This document shows, in pieces, positions 43,923 to 53,905 of a stretch of 64,000 nt of DNA. Position 1 is the first letter of the stretch; the number at the start of each line of letters is the position of its first letter. The stretch is from Ligilactobacillus pobuzihii E100301 = KCTC 13174. GTDB taxonomy: Bacteria; Bacillota; Bacilli; Lactobacillales; Lactobacillaceae. Location: contig NZ_KB714697.1 in the NCBI RefSeq assembly GCF_000349725.1, forward strand, positions 106,760-170,759. Reading direction: 5' to 3'. Position numbers and translations under genes: made by a program. The notes beneath the pieces were generated by a model. That model was not told where the DNA came from, made no database searches, and saw nothing but the letters and a program-made list of their open reading frames with translations.

Positions 43923-44313
43923 AAAAAAATATAGTACCAAATGGAAAAATCGTAGCTTTTTACAAGCATTTAAACATGCCAATGAGGGTTTACGCACTGT
44001 TTATCATGATGAGCGGAATTTTCGTTTTGATTGTTGGGCAGGCTTATTAGTGGTACTTTCTGGTTTTATATTAAATGTAAGTAATAACGAATGGCGAAGT
44101 TTATTATTAGCGGTCTTTTTAGTTTTAGCAAGCGAGGCTTGGAATACAGTTATTGAAAACATAGTTGATTTAGTTTGTGGGACCAAACACCAAGTACCTG
44201 CTAAGAAAGCTAAAGATATTGCAGCGGGAGCAGTTTTGCTGTCTTCTCTTTATGCTGTATTTACAGCTGCTATGATCCTATTGCCTAAAATTTGGCACAT
44301 ATTTTTTAATTAA
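43900..44313 (+). CDS. dgkA: Undecaprenol/diacylglycerol kinase
   Basis: About 137 residues; ATG 43900 or 43906 are both possible, overlapping the ybeY end. After a basic cytosolic N-terminus there are three membrane helices (about 44-61, 67-85 and 110-131) with the active-site motif SEAWNTVIENIVDLV and, earlier, the YHDERNFRFD surface element. In Gram-positive bacteria this family phosphorylates undecaprenol, recycling the lipid carrier for wall synthesis. Sits between ybeY and era as in most Firmicutes. Confidence 0.93.
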   Translation: MLMVLKDKKKYSTKWKNRSFLQAFKHANEGLRTVYHDERNFRFDCWAGLLVVLSGFILNVSNNEWRSLLLAVFLVLASEAWNTVIENIVDLVCGTKHQVPAKKAKDIAAGAVLLSSLYAVFTAAMILLPKIWHIFFN

Positions 44314-44353
44314 CTAGAGCTTTTATTTATTGAGTTAAAGAAAGGAATTTACA

Positions 44354-45256
44354 ATGACAAATGCTTTTCATTCCGGATTTGTGGCAATTATCGGTCGCCC
44401 AAACGTCGGGAAATCAACATTTATTAATCATGTGATCGGTCAAAAAATCGCTATCATGAGTGACAAACCACAGACAACTAGGAACAAAATCCAGGGGATC
44501 TATACAACAGATGAGTCGCAAATCATTTTTATTGATACACCAGGGATTCATAAACCACAAAGTAAATTAGGAGATTTCATGGTTGATTCGGCACTTTCTA
44601 CTCTTAATGAAGTGGATGCAGTGTTGTTTATGGTCAATGCTACTCAAAAACGCGGTAAAGGAGATGACTTTATTATTAAACGTCTCCAAAATGTTAAAAA
44701 GCCAATTTATTTGGTCATCAATAAAATCGATCAGGTTCATCCAGATGACCTGTTACCGATCGTGGATGATTACCGTCAGACGCTAGAATTTCAAGAAGTT
44801 TATCCAATTTCTGCACTAAAGGGGAACAATGTGTCCGAATTAGTCAATAATTTGGTAACTGATCTTCCTGAAGGCCCACAATTTTATCCTGAAGATGAAA
44901 TAACTGACCATCCAGAGCGTTTTATTATTTCAGAATTGGTTCGTGAAAAAGTTAATCAGCTGACGCGTGAAGAAGTTCCACATTCTGTGGCTGTCGTGAC
45001 CGAACGTGTCAAACGACAAGATGAAGAAAAAATTCGGGTTTCTGCATCTATTATTGTTGAACGCAATAGCCAAAAAGGAATTATTATTGGCAAAGGCGGC
45101 AAAATGTTGAAGCGGATCGGCACTTTAGCTCGTAAAGATATTGAAACGTTGCTAGGTGACAAAGTTTATTTGGAATTGTGGGTCAAAGTTCAAGAAAATT
45201 GGAAGGATCGCAAAACTGACCTGCAATCTTTGGGGTATAAACAAGACGATTATTAA
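44354..45256 (+). CDS. era: GTPase Era
   Basis: A 300-residue GTPase needed for 30S subunit assembly. G motifs: GRPNVGKST (about residues 14-22), [15 protein letters not shown]; switch region [13 protein letters not shown] is typical. The C-terminal KH RNA-binding domain has [31 protein letters not shown] precedes the ATG. A copy of the dispersed repeat separates it from recO, which in relatives lies directly downstream. Confidence 0.97.
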   Translation: MTNAFHSGFVAIIGRPNVGKSTFINHVIGQKIAIMSDKPQTTRNKIQGIYTTDESQIIFIDTPGIHKPQSKLGDFMVDSALSTLNEVDAVLFMVNATQKRGKGDDFIIKRLQNVKKPIYLVINKIDQVHPDDLLPIVDDYRQTLEFQEVYPISALKGNNVSELVNNLVTDLPEGPQFYPEDEITDHPERFIISELVREKVNQLTREEVPHSVAVVTERVKRQDEEKIRVSASIIVERNSQKGIIIGKGGKMLKRIGTLARKDIETLLGDKVYLELWVKVQENWKDRKTDLQSLGYKQDDY

Positions 45257-45262
45257 ATTCTG

Positions 45263-45429
45263 GAGAGTGAGACAAAAGATGCTTTGAAGTCGGTTTGTAA
45301 CGCAATCGTTGTTGCAGTAAGGCTTCAATCTTTTGAAGCACATTTAAGGGCCGTCGATTTATCCCATTAAATGGGTCAAATCGACAGCCCTTTTAGGATT
45401 GGACAACTAGTTTAGTCCCTGTCCCTTTC
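45263..45429 (-). repeat. Dispersed intergenic repeat, copy 4
   Basis: Opposite orientation to copies 2 and 3. It starts GAGAGTGAGACAAAAGATG, has a shortened hairpin B (the central loop with GTCGTAGC is deleted) and a complete hairpin A with GGGCCGTCGATTT and AAATCGACAGCCC arms, then ACAACTAGTTTAGTCCC at the far end. Arm bases differ from copy 2 in both arms at the same positions, so pairing is kept. It lies between two genes of the same direction. Confidence 0.82.
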
Positions 45430-45498
45430 TATCTAAGGGTGTTAAATCTCATAGTTTAATATCTTGATTCTCAATCGAAAAGTGAAAGAAGTGATAAG

Positions 45499-46287
45499 GT
45501 GGCTACACATCAGGGAGTGGATTTTCAAGGTATCGTGATTTCGCGTAATGACTATAAAGAACGCGATATGTTAGTCAAAATTTTAACAGATAAATTTGGC
45601 ATCAAAACTTTCTTTGTTAGAGGTGCACGCAAAAGAGGTTTTAAATTGGCCTCGGCTATCTTGCCATTTTCACATGGTGTGTATTTTGGTAATATTAACG
45701 ATCAGGGGCTTTCTTTTATTAATGGCACGCGAGAATTAGAACAGTATCAACAAATATATGCAGATATTAAATTAAATTCCTATGCTTCATATATTCTAGG
45801 ACTAGCAGGCGCTGCTTTTGGTAACGATGAACCTCTGCCAAAAGTTTGGTTTGACAAATTTGCCACCGCGATCGGTCTGATCAATGAAGAACTGGATCCT
45901 GCAATTATTACAAACATTATTGAAATACAATTACTAGAGCGTTTCGGGGTTAAACCTTTTCTAGAAAGTTGTGTGATCTGTGGTAGTACCCAGGGACCAT
46001 TTGATTTTTCTGAAAGCTATGGTGGAATTTTATGTCAGCAGCATTGGTATTTAGATATTCATCGGATGCATTTAGATCAACGAACAATTTATTATTTAAG
46101 ATTATTTTCGGTAGTAGACTTGAAACAATTACATTCGATCAAAGTTAAGCCAGAAACTAAACAACATTTACGCCACACGATCGATACTTTATATAGTGAT
46201 GAAGTTGGTGTTTATATCAAAGCAAAGAAATTCATCGATCAAATGGGTAGTTGGGACCAACTCTTAAAAAAAGACGGTGATCGCTGA
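45499..46287 (+). CDS. recO: DNA repair protein RecO
   Basis: A 262-residue recombination mediator that loads RecA at gaps with RecF and RecR. The N-terminal OB fold (FQGIVISRNDYKERDMLVKILTDKFG) is followed by a helical domain and a zinc site beginning SCVICG and ending GGILCQQH. The start is GTG with AAGAAGTGATAAG upstream. Located between era and glyQS as usual. Confidence 0.95.
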   Translation: MATHQGVDFQGIVISRNDYKERDMLVKILTDKFGIKTFFVRGARKRGFKLASAILPFSHGVYFGNINDQGLSFINGTRELEQYQQIYADIKLNSYASYILGLAGAAFGNDEPLPKVWFDKFATAIGLINEELDPAIITNIIEIQLLERFGVKPFLESCVICGSTQGPFDFSESYGGILCQQHWYLDIHRMHLDQRTIYYLRLFSVVDLKQLHSIKVKPETKQHLRHTIDTLYSDEVGVYIKAKKFIDQMGSWDQLLKKDGDR

Positions 46288-46329
46288 TATAGTTATGTTA
46301 ATAAATTTTCACTCAAAGATCACTTTATA

Positions 46330-46358
46330 TTGACAAAGCGAAGTTTGTGACTTATTGT
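46330..46358 (+). promoter_or_regulatory. Promoter of the glyQS leader
   Basis: A perfect TTGACA (46330-46335) and TATTGT (46353-46358) spaced by 17 bases. Confidence 0.75.
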
Positions 46359-46365
46359 TAAACTA

Positions 46366-46575
46366 TTCAAATAGCGTTGGCGAGAATAAGATTTGATCGG
46401 TCCAAGTTGATTTTAGCGAGTCTGGAGAGTGAAAGCAGGTCATCAACTGATCGAGTGGCAATCTTTAGTCTGATTTAAAAGAAGTCGGTTGAATAAACCG
46501 GAAGTAGGGTGGAACCGCGATTACTTGATCGTCCCTATGTAACATCGAGATGTTACATAGGGACTTTTTTTATTT
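46366..46575 (+). promoter_or_regulatory. T-box riboswitch, glycine (specifier GGC)
   Basis: The antiterminator motif AGGGTGGAACCGCG lies at 46505-46518. The terminator is a 16-bp perfect stem (46531-46546 with 46549-46564, GTCCCTATGTAACATC and complement) followed by seven T. The specifier is GGC at 46457-46459. The compact leader is of the glyQS type that senses uncharged tRNA-Gly. Confidence 0.93.
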
Positions 46576-46715
46576 CCTAAGGCAATCGATGATTGGAAAA
46601 CTCCATCTTTTTAGCAGCTATCGACATTCACACAACGCCAGTTAAGCAGAGCTCTTATAAAACTGCAGTAATGCAGTCTCTGATCGCTCTGGATATTTTC
46701 AAGGAGGAAGACATC

Positions 46716-47633
46716 ATGTCTAAAAAGTTAAGTATTCAAGAAATAATCTTAACGTTACAGCAATTTTGGTCAAAACAAGGATGTATGTTAATGCAATCCT
46801 ATGATACCGAAAAAGGAGCGGGAACAATGAGTCCATATACATTTTTGCGTGCTATTGGACCCGAGCCGTGGAATGTTGCATACGTTGAACCATCACGTCG
46901 TCCTGCTGATGGTCGTTATGGGAAAAATCCAAATCGTTTATACCAACACCATCAATTTCAAGTGATTATGAAGCCTTCTCCAGCAAACATTCAAGACCTG
47001 TATTTAGATAGTTTAGCTGCATTGGGGATCGATTCTAAAGAACATGATATCCGTTTTGTTGAAGATAATTGGGAAAATCCATCAATGGGTTGTGCCGGTG
47101 TTGGTTGGGAAGTTTGGCTTGATGGTATGGAAATTACCCAATTTACGTATTTCCAACAAGTTGGTGGTTTAGAAGTTTGGCCAGTTGCAGCTGAAGTCAC
47201 ATATGGGCTCGAGCGTCTGTCCTCGTATATCCAAGATGTTCAATCAGTTTTTGACCTGGAATGGGCTGATGGAGTTAAATATGGTGATATTTTCTTGCAA
47301 CCCGAATATGAACAATCAAAATATTCTTTTGAAGAGAGTAACCAAGATATGTTATTAAAGGCATTTGACGAATATGAAGCTGAAGCTAAAAAACAAATCG
47401 CAAATGGCTTAGTTCATCCAGCGTATGATTACATTTTAAAATGTAGTCACACGTTTAACTTGCTAGACGCCAGAGGAGCAGTTTCAGTGACTGAAAGGGC
47501 CGGTTATTTAGCACGGATCCGTAATATGGCTAAGTCAGTTGCTAAGGTGTTCGTGGCTGAACGTAAGAAACTTGGTTATCCTTTGATCAAAGATGAAAAA
47601 TTACGTGCAAAATTATTAGAGGAGGACAATTAA
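46716..47633 (+). CDS. glyQ: Glycyl-tRNA synthetase alpha subunit
   Basis: A 305-residue catalytic subunit of the bacterial alpha2beta2 enzyme. ATG 46716 is chosen because AAGGAGGAAG lies right upstream and the protein start [18 protein letters not shown] is typical; the longer open frame lacks support. Signatures: [49 protein letters not shown], and [19 protein letters not shown]. Controlled by the T-box in front; glyS follows at once. Confidence 0.97.
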   Translation: MSKKLSIQEIILTLQQFWSKQGCMLMQSYDTEKGAGTMSPYTFLRAIGPEPWNVAYVEPSRRPADGRYGKNPNRLYQHHQFQVIMKPSPANIQDLYLDSLAALGIDSKEHDIRFVEDNWENPSMGCAGVGWEVWLDGMEITQFTYFQQVGGLEVWPVAAEVTYGLERLSSYIQDVQSVFDLEWADGVKYGDIFLQPEYEQSKYSFEESNQDMLLKAFDEYEAEAKKQIANGLVHPAYDYILKCSHTFNLLDARGAVSVTERAGYLARIRNMAKSVAKVFVAERKKLGYPLIKDEKLRAKLLEEDN

Positions 47634-47634
47634 G

Positions 47635-49713
47635 ATGAAACATACTTTCTTACTAGAAATTGGTTTAGAAGAGATACCTGCACACGTTGTTACTCCAAGT
47701 GTTAAACAACTAGCTTCACGGATGGAAGATTTTTTGAACGAGTCGAGGCTCTCCTTTGACGAAATACAAACATTTTCAACACCACGCCGATTGGCGGTTA
47801 AAGTTTTAGGGTTAGCCGATAAACAGCCGGATATTAAAGAAGAAGCGAAGGGCCCGGCGAAAAAAATTGCGGTCGATGATCAAGGTAACTGGTCCAAAGC
47901 AGCACAAGGTTTTAGTCGTGGACAGGGTGTTGATCCAGACCAAATTTATTTCAAAGAATTTAAGGGGACGGAATATGCTTATGTTGAAAAATCGATTTTA
48001 GGGAAATCAGCGACGGAAGTACTTAAAGATGTTGATCAGGTTATTATTGCGATGCGTTTTCCTACTATGATGCGTTGGAGTACCAATGAATTTGAATTCG
48101 TTCGCCCAATTCGTTGGATAGCTTGCTTATTAGATGATGAAGTGATACCTGTACAGATTTTAAAAATCAAAGCTGACCGTATTTCTGCCGGACATCGTTT
48201 CTTAGGACAAGATGTATCACTAGCTAATGCAAATGGTTATCCTGCTAGCTTGCTTGACCAGATGGTGGTCGCAGATGCTTGTAAGCGTAAGAAAATGATT
48301 CGTTCTCAGATCCACGAGATCGCACACAAAAATGAGTGGCAGATCGTGATCGACGAAGATCTGCTAGAAGAAGTTAATAACTTAGTTGAATATCCAACTG
48401 TTTTTGCTGGATCATTTGATGAACAGTATCTGTCTTTGCCAGATGAAGTCTTGATCACTTCAATGAAGGATCATCAACGTTTCTTTTATGTGCTTGATTC
48501 AAACGGAAAAATGTTACCATATTTTGTCTCTGTGAGAAACGGTAATGACCAATATTTGAAAAATGTCGTTGTAGGAAATGAGAAAGTTTTAACTGCTCGG
48601 TTAGAAGATGCACGCTTCTTTTATGAAGAGGATCAAAAAACACCAATTTCAGCTAGTGTTGAACGCTTAAAGAACGTAATGTTCCATGATAAGATCGGAA
48701 CAATTTATGCTAAGATGCAACGAGTTACTGAGATCTCAACTTTCTTAGGTAAGAAAGTTGGTCTATCTGCTGACGAATTGCAAGATCTAAAACGAGCAGC
48801 ACAAATTTATAAATTTGATATTGTGACTGAAATGGTTGGTGAATTTGCCGAATTACAGGGTGTCATGGGTGAAATTTATGCACGCTTGTTTGGCGAAAAT
48901 GAAAACACTGCGGCTGCGATCAAAGAATCTTATATGCCGTTAGGATCTGAAAGTGAATTACCACAAACTAATGTAGGTGCTGTTCTTTCGATCGCAGACA
49001 AAATTGATAGTATTCAATCATTTTTTGCGGCAAGTATGTTACCAAGTGGTTCAAATGATCCCTATGCATTAAGAAGACAAGCTTTGGGTATTGTTCGGAT
49101 CGCTCTAGCTAAAAAATGGAAATTATCAGTGATCGATCTTGCAAATGCGATCGACAGTGCATATCAGACTGAGCAAAACTTATATGAAAATACGCAGCCT
49201 GACCAAAATCAGGTTGAATGGCAAGAATTTATCATGGGCAGGGTGCATCAGTTACTCGTTGATCAAGGCTATGCTTATGATATCGTAAACACAGTGGTAG
49301 CAACTAAGGACAATACTTTCCAGCAAATCTTTGCTGCAGCTAACGTTTTGACCAAGCATCAATCTGATTTGGAATTTAAACAAAATATTGAGGCTCTAAC
49401 AAGAACAGTGCGTTTGGCACGTAAGGGTCAAGCAGATGTTCAACCCGAAGTCAAAGTTGATTTATTTGAGAACAATTCGGAAAAAGCGTTGCATACGGCT
49501 GTTGTTGCTGTATCTAAAGGCTATGGTGACAAGGACCTGGAAGAAAAATATGTTGCACTTACAAGTTTACGTCAACCAATCAGTAATTACTTTGATGAAA
49601 CGATGGTCATGGTCGATGATGAGTCAGTCAAGAACAATCGTTTGACTCAATTAGATGCCATCGCACGTTTGACTTATTCATTTGGTGCTTTAGATAATTT
49701 AAATGTTAAGTAA
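47635..49713 (+). CDS. glyS: Glycyl-tRNA synthetase beta subunit
   Basis: A 692-residue subunit of the tetrameric enzyme involved in tRNA binding. It starts with KHTFLLEIGLEEIPAHVV, contains the HRFLG and TSMKDHQRFF segments and ends in a helical anticodon-binding DALR-like domain. The internal HD-like region near residue 390-460 (VTEMVGEFAELQGVMGEIYA) is normal for GlyS. The start follows glyQ by one base, with GAGGAGG inside the glyQ end, so the two are translationally coupled. Confidence 0.97.
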   Translation: MKHTFLLEIGLEEIPAHVVTPSVKQLASRMEDFLNESRLSFDEIQTFSTPRRLAVKVLGLADKQPDIKEEAKGPAKKIAVDDQGNWSKAAQGFSRGQGVDPDQIYFKEFKGTEYAYVEKSILGKSATEVLKDVDQVIIAMRFPTMMRWSTNEFEFVRPIRWIACLLDDEVIPVQILKIKADRISAGHRFLGQDVSLANANGYPASLLDQMVVADACKRKKMIRSQIHEIAHKNEWQIVIDEDLLEEVNNLVEYPTVFAGSFDEQYLSLPDEVLITSMKDHQRFFYVLDSNGKMLPYFVSVRNGNDQYLKNVVVGNEKVLTARLEDARFFYEEDQKTPISASVERLKNVMFHDKIGTIYAKMQRVTEISTFLGKKVGLSADELQDLKRAAQIYKFDIVTEMVGEFAELQGVMGEIYARLFGENENTAAAIKESYMPLGSESELPQTNVGAVLSIADKIDSIQSFFAASMLPSGSNDPYALRRQALGIVRIALAKKWKLSVIDLANAIDSAYQTEQNLYENTQPDQNQVEWQEFIMGRVHQLLVDQGYAYDIVNTVVATKDNTFQQIFAAANVLTKHQSDLEFKQNIEALTRTVRLARKGQADVQPEVKVDLFENNSEKALHTAVVAVSKGYGDKDLEEKYVALTSLRQPISNYFDETMVMVDDESVKNNRLTQLDAIARLTYSFGALDNLNVK

Positions 49714-49766
49714 CTAGTCTGATAATTTTAAGCTGTTGTTGGTTACAGAACTTAAACATCAAGACT

Positions 49767-49806
49767 AAAAATGTCCAGAGAGCGGTTGTGTTCTTTGGAC
49801 ATTTTT
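49767..49806 (+). terminator. Terminator of glyQS
   Basis: AAAAATGTCCA (49767-49777) pairs perfectly with TGGACATTTTT (49796-49806), with T-run; symmetrical A/T flanks. Confidence 0.85.
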
Positions 49807-49981
49807 AATTAAGAATTATAGTCACATAATTTGAATAAATTTTTTGCAAATTTATGTTGATTTATTTTAGTTTTTCTATGAAAAGCTTACAAAGCATAGT
49901 TGAATTTAGTGAGCTTTATCCTTGCATAACATATTATTTCATTATATGATTATTATTGATTATGTAAAAATATAAGTGGAA

Positions 49982-50008
49982 AAGTCGCACAATGACTGTG
50001 CGGCTTTT
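49982..50008 (+). promoter_or_regulatory. Hairpin in the dnaG leader, possible attenuator
   Basis: AAGTCGCACA pairs with TGTGCGGCTT over 10 bp (one G-T), ending 36 bases before dnaG, and TTTT overlaps the stem end. It could be a weak terminator that limits read-through into dnaG-rpoD. The rest of 49807-49981 is A/T-rich with no gene or clear promoter. Confidence 0.45.
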
Positions 50009-50043
50009 AACCGCTGAAGGCAAAGCTATTTTGAGGTGGTCGT

Positions 50044-51912
50044 GTGAGCAGAAGGATCCCTGAAGAGGTGATCGACGATGTTCGTTCTCAGGTCAATATT
50101 TTAGATATTGTTGAACAGTATGTTCAAATGCATCGCTCAGGTAAAAACTGGTTTGGTCTATGTCCGTTCCATACCGAAAAAACTGCGTCGTTTTCCGTGA
50201 ATGAACAAAAACAAATTTTTAATTGTTTTTCTTGCCATCGTGGTGGGAATGTGTTTAAGTTTATCATGGATGTTGAGAACCTTAGTTTTCCCGAAGCAGT
50301 AATACGTGTAGCTGATATAGGCAGTGTGTCTATCGATCAAGCTTATATTGATGGCGTCAGCGAGAATGATGACTGGCAGGATAGTAATGATAATAATTCT
50401 GATCTGAATATTTACAAGGATTATCACCGTGAAGCAGCTGAATTATATCATCATATTTTGGTCAATACGCAGCTAGGTGAAGAGGCTTTAGATTATTTAC
50501 ACGGCCGTGGGTTAACCGATGATTTGATTGAAGAATTTCAGTTAGGTTATGCGCCAGCTAAAAAATTACTCTTACCTTTTTTTGATGAACATCAACCTGA
50601 TTATCAGAAGTTACGTAAATCTGGTTTATTTGTTGAATTAAAAGATGGCCAGTTAAGTGATCGCTTTAGGGAAAGAGTCATGTTTCCAATTTGTAATGCT
50701 GCTGGTCAAGTGATTGCTTTTTCTGGACGTTTATTGCACAAAAATGAGACACAGCCTAAGTATCTGAACTCCCCAGAAACGGAATTATTTAATAAACGTG
50801 ATATTTTATTTAACTTTGATAAAGCAAAAAATGCAGTTCGTAATGAGAAAAGTATTATTTTGTTTGAAGGTTTTATGGATGTTTTGGCGGCTTATCGTTC
50901 TGGTGTAAAAAACGGTGTTGCTTCTATGGGGACTAGTTTGACGGAACAACAGGTTTATTCTTTGGCCCGTGTTTCCAAGAAGTTGAGTATTTGCTATGAT
51001 GGTGATCAACCAGGTCAAGATGCAACTAAAAGGGCTTTAGAATTGTTAGGCTCATTAAATCGTTTTGAACTAAGTGTGATCTCTTTACCTGAAAAACTTG
51101 ATCCAGATGAATATGTGGGTAAATATGGTGAAGAAAAATTTTATGAGCGAGTTCATAGTAATTTAGAAAGTGAGTTGGCTTTTTATTTACGTTATTATGA
51201 ACAAGGGCGTAATTTAGACAATGAGCATGACCAATTAGCGTATATCGATGACGTGTTAAAGAAATTGGCTCAAAGTAATGATCCAATTGAAAGAGACTTG
51301 TATTTGAATCGATTAGCACAAAGATTCAACTTAGATAAAGCGATGTTAGAAACACAACTTACAGACCTACGTTCAGCATTGCAAAAGCGAAGTAATTTTC
51401 AACAACAAAATAAAGTTCAACCAAAACAAGCTGCTGTGATCAAACCAAGTTCACAGGCTCCGTTGCATTATTCACGGATCGAGTTGGCAGAAAGACTTTT
51501 GTTATATCGGATCTTACATGATCATAGTGCTTGGCTGAAGGTCGCTAATATACCTGAATTCAGTTTTGTACATGAAAACTATCAGACGATATATTTATTA
51601 GCGCAAGGCTTTTTCAATGAACACCAGGCTTATGATAGTGCTGCTTTTTTGGATTTTGTCCAGGAAAGTTCATTACAAGAAACTATTGTATCGCTTGAAA
51701 TGAGCAGCTATGTGGGCCAAGCTAGTGAACAGGAAATAAATGATTGTTTAAAGTTGATCTTGCAAGCTTCCCCCTTAGAAGAGCAGATCGAAGATCTAAA
51801 AAAACAACTCGCACGAGCTAAAAGGATGAATGACCAAGACAATGTAGTAGAATTAACTGTCAAATTGATTGAATTATTACAACGTAAACAAGCTGAAATT
51901 TCAGCAATATAA
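50044..51912 (+). CDS. dnaG: DNA primase
   Basis: A 622-residue primase that makes RNA primers for replication. N-terminal CHC2 zinc finger ([13 protein letters not shown] ... CFSCHRGG, residues about 40-66), the RNA polymerase-basic region with [15 protein letters not shown], the TOPRIM motif [15 protein letters not shown] with [11 protein letters not shown], and a C-terminal helicase-binding domain. Start is GTG with GAGGTGG upstream. rpoD starts 13 bases after the stop, the classical macromolecular-synthesis pair without rpsU, which sits elsewhere (41.6 kb). Confidence 0.97.
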   Translation: MSRRIPEEVIDDVRSQVNILDIVEQYVQMHRSGKNWFGLCPFHTEKTASFSVNEQKQIFNCFSCHRGGNVFKFIMDVENLSFPEAVIRVADIGSVSIDQAYIDGVSENDDWQDSNDNNSDLNIYKDYHREAAELYHHILVNTQLGEEALDYLHGRGLTDDLIEEFQLGYAPAKKLLLPFFDEHQPDYQKLRKSGLFVELKDGQLSDRFRERVMFPICNAAGQVIAFSGRLLHKNETQPKYLNSPETELFNKRDILFNFDKAKNAVRNEKSIILFEGFMDVLAAYRSGVKNGVASMGTSLTEQQVYSLARVSKKLSICYDGDQPGQDATKRALELLGSLNRFELSVISLPEKLDPDEYVGKYGEEKFYERVHSNLESELAFYLRYYEQGRNLDNEHDQLAYIDDVLKKLAQSNDPIERDLYLNRLAQRFNLDKAMLETQLTDLRSALQKRSNFQQQNKVQPKQAAVIKPSSQAPLHYSRIELAERLLLYRILHDHSAWLKVANIPEFSFVHENYQTIYLLAQGFFNEHQAYDSAAFLDFVQESSLQETIVSLEMSSYVGQASEQEINDCLKLILQASPLEEQIEDLKKQLARAKRMNDQDNVVELTVKLIELLQRKQAEISAI

Positions 51913-51925
51913 GGAGGACCTCGCC

Positions 51926-53047
51926 TTGGCAAAAGAGAAAAAAGCAATAAATGATGAAGAAAAACAATATAAAAAAGAACTACGGAGTTTGATCCATGAA
52001 TTTAAACCGAAAAAACAGATCAAATATTCGGTATTATCTAAGAAATTAGTAGAACCATATCAATTGAATGCAGACGCGATGGATAAATTGATCGAATCTG
52101 TTGAAGATGCCGGGATCGCTGTTGTTGATGAAAAAGGTGAACCAAGTGAGCACGCTTTACATGCGGCAACCAAACAGGCCGAAAATGCTAAAAGAGATGT
52201 TTCAGCACCATCTGGTATTAAGATCAATGATCCGGTTAGAATGTATTTGAAAGAGATAGGCCGAGTCGATTTGTTAACTGCTGATGAAGAAATTGCTTTG
52301 GCACTGCGGATCGAACAAGGTGACGAATATTCTAAACAACGTCTAGCCGAAGCTAACTTACGCTTAGTCGTTTCAATTGCTAAACGGTATGTAGGGCGAG
52401 GCATGTCATTTCTTGATTTGATTCAAGAAGGTAACATGGGATTAATGAAGGCTGTTGAAAAGTTTGATTACCGTAAGGGATTTAAGTTTTCAACGTATGC
52501 TACTTGGTGGATCCGCCAAGCAATTACGCGTGCTATTGCTGACCAAGCACGGACGATCCGTATCCCAGTTCATATGGTTGAAACGATCAACAAGTTGATC
52601 CGGATCCAGCGTCAATTATTACAAGATCTTGGACGTGAACCGATCCCTGAAGAAATTGGTGCAGAGATGGATATGCCAACTGAAAAAGTACGTGAGATCT
52701 TAAAAATTGCGCAGGAACCAGTTTCACTTGAAACACCGATTGGTGAAGAAGATGATTCTCATTTAGGTGATTTTATTGAAGATGCTGAAGCAACGAGTCC
52801 GGCAGACCATGCTGCTTATGAATTGTTAAAGGAACAATTAGAAAGTGTACTTGATACTTTAACTGACAGAGAAGAAAATGTTTTACGTTTACGTTTCGGC
52901 CTAGACGATGGTCGAACACGTACTTTAGAAGAAGTTGGTCGTGTTTTCGGTGTAACTCGTGAACGGATACGTCAGATCGAAGCAAAGGCGTTACGTAAGC
53001 TACGTCATCCTTCTAGATCAAAACAATTGAAAGATTTTTTAGATTAA
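51926..53047 (+). CDS. rpoD: RNA polymerase primary sigma factor (SigA/RpoD)
   Basis: A 373-residue housekeeping sigma factor. TTG 51926 is chosen because AAGGAGGACC lies immediately upstream; the frame open before it overlaps dnaG. Region 1.1 is short, then region 1.2 ([17 protein letters not shown]), 2 ([48 protein letters not shown]), 3 and 4 with the -35 binding helix-turn-helix [27 protein letters not shown]. Closely behind dnaG. Confidence 0.97.
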   Translation: MAKEKKAINDEEKQYKKELRSLIHEFKPKKQIKYSVLSKKLVEPYQLNADAMDKLIESVEDAGIAVVDEKGEPSEHALHAATKQAENAKRDVSAPSGIKINDPVRMYLKEIGRVDLLTADEEIALALRIEQGDEYSKQRLAEANLRLVVSIAKRYVGRGMSFLDLIQEGNMGLMKAVEKFDYRKGFKFSTYATWWIRQAITRAIADQARTIRIPVHMVETINKLIRIQRQLLQDLGREPIPEEIGAEMDMPTEKVREILKIAQEPVSLETPIGEEDDSHLGDFIEDAEATSPADHAAYELLKEQLESVLDTLTDREENVLRLRFGLDDGRTRTLEEVGRVFGVTRERIRQIEAKALRKLRHPSRSKQLKDFLD

Positions 53048-53089
53048 GCTAAATTATCTTCTATGATTTTAATAACAAAGAGAAGTTGA

Positions 53090-53117
53090 AAGGTCGAATA
53101 CAATCCGGCCTTTTTTC
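53090..53117 (+). terminator. Terminator after rpoD
   Basis: AAGGTCG pairs with CGGCCTT (one G-T) around a 9-base loop, followed by TTTTT. Confidence 0.8.
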
Positions 53118-53211
53118 TATACATAATATTAAATTTAGTAAAGATAAGAGAAATGCTTTTCATTTGGTGTAAAATAAACTTAAGAGTAGATAATTGATTA
53201 AGGAGTAAGAA

Positions 53212-53904
53212 ATGGATTCAAATAGATTGTCACAGCGACTATTACATGTCGCACAGCATGTTCCAAAAGGAGCACGTTTGGCCGATATTGGTTCTGATCA
53301 TGCTTATTTACCAGTTTATTTGGCAAAAAGAGGTCTTATCTCATATGCGGTTGCAGGTGAAGTTGCTCAAGGTCCACATATGAATGCTTCGCGGGTCATT
53401 CAACAAGCAAACGTAGGCAACATCGTTCAATCACGTTTAGGAGACGGTTTGGCGGCGTTTACTGAAGCTGATAAAATCGATACTATCAGCATTTGTGGAA
53501 TGGGTGGAGCTTTGATGGTTGATATTTTAAATGCATCCCCCGCTAAGCTAGCGACTCGCCCCTTACTGATCTTGCAACCGAATATTGGCATGGAACTTGT
53601 TCGGAGTTGGTTAGCAAAAAATTACTACCAAATTGTTGCTGAAGATATCTTGCGGGATTTAGGTCATGTGTATGAGATGATGGTCGCAAAACCAGTTACG
53701 AAAGAGCAACAATTGACAACTGATGAGATTTTTTTTGGTCCGTGTTTATTAAAGCAAAAAGACCCAGCGTTCATTGAAAAGTGGACACGGGAATTAAAAC
53801 GAGAAGAAAAAATAAACGATGCACTCACAGCTGCCAATAAAGAAAACACGCCGAAATATCGTGAGGTTCAAGCTAAGATCAAACAAATCAAGGGAGTGTT
53901 ATGA
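53212..53904 (+). CDS. trmK: tRNA (adenine-22 N1)-methyltransferase
   Basis: A 230-residue SAM-dependent enzyme that methylates A22 of tRNA. Motifs: RLADIGSDHAYLPVYLAKRG (SAM motif I, near residue 22), AGEVAQGPHMNA, TISICGMGGALMVDIL and LILQPNIGMELVRSWL. The C-terminal coiled-coil is typical. AAGGAG precedes the ATG. It is followed with a 1-base gap by the Nif3-like gene, a conserved pair. Confidence 0.95.
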   Translation: MDSNRLSQRLLHVAQHVPKGARLADIGSDHAYLPVYLAKRGLISYAVAGEVAQGPHMNASRVIQQANVGNIVQSRLGDGLAAFTEADKIDTISICGMGGALMVDILNASPAKLATRPLLILQPNIGMELVRSWLAKNYYQIVAEDILRDLGHVYEMMVAKPVTKEQQLTTDEIFFGPCLLKQKDPAFIEKWTRELKREEKINDALTAANKENTPKYREVQAKIKQIKGVL

Positions 53905-53905
53905 A

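Noticed and set aside
46593..46715. N-terminal extension of glyQ (open frame from 46593)
   Set aside because: The start [10 protein letters not shown] with AAGGAGGAAG upstream is typical; the extension lies just after the T-box terminator and has no ribosome site.
51869..51925. Longer rpoD start overlapping dnaG
   Set aside because: TTG 51926 has a near-perfect AAGGAGG at the right distance; the extension is simply dnaG sequence in another frame.
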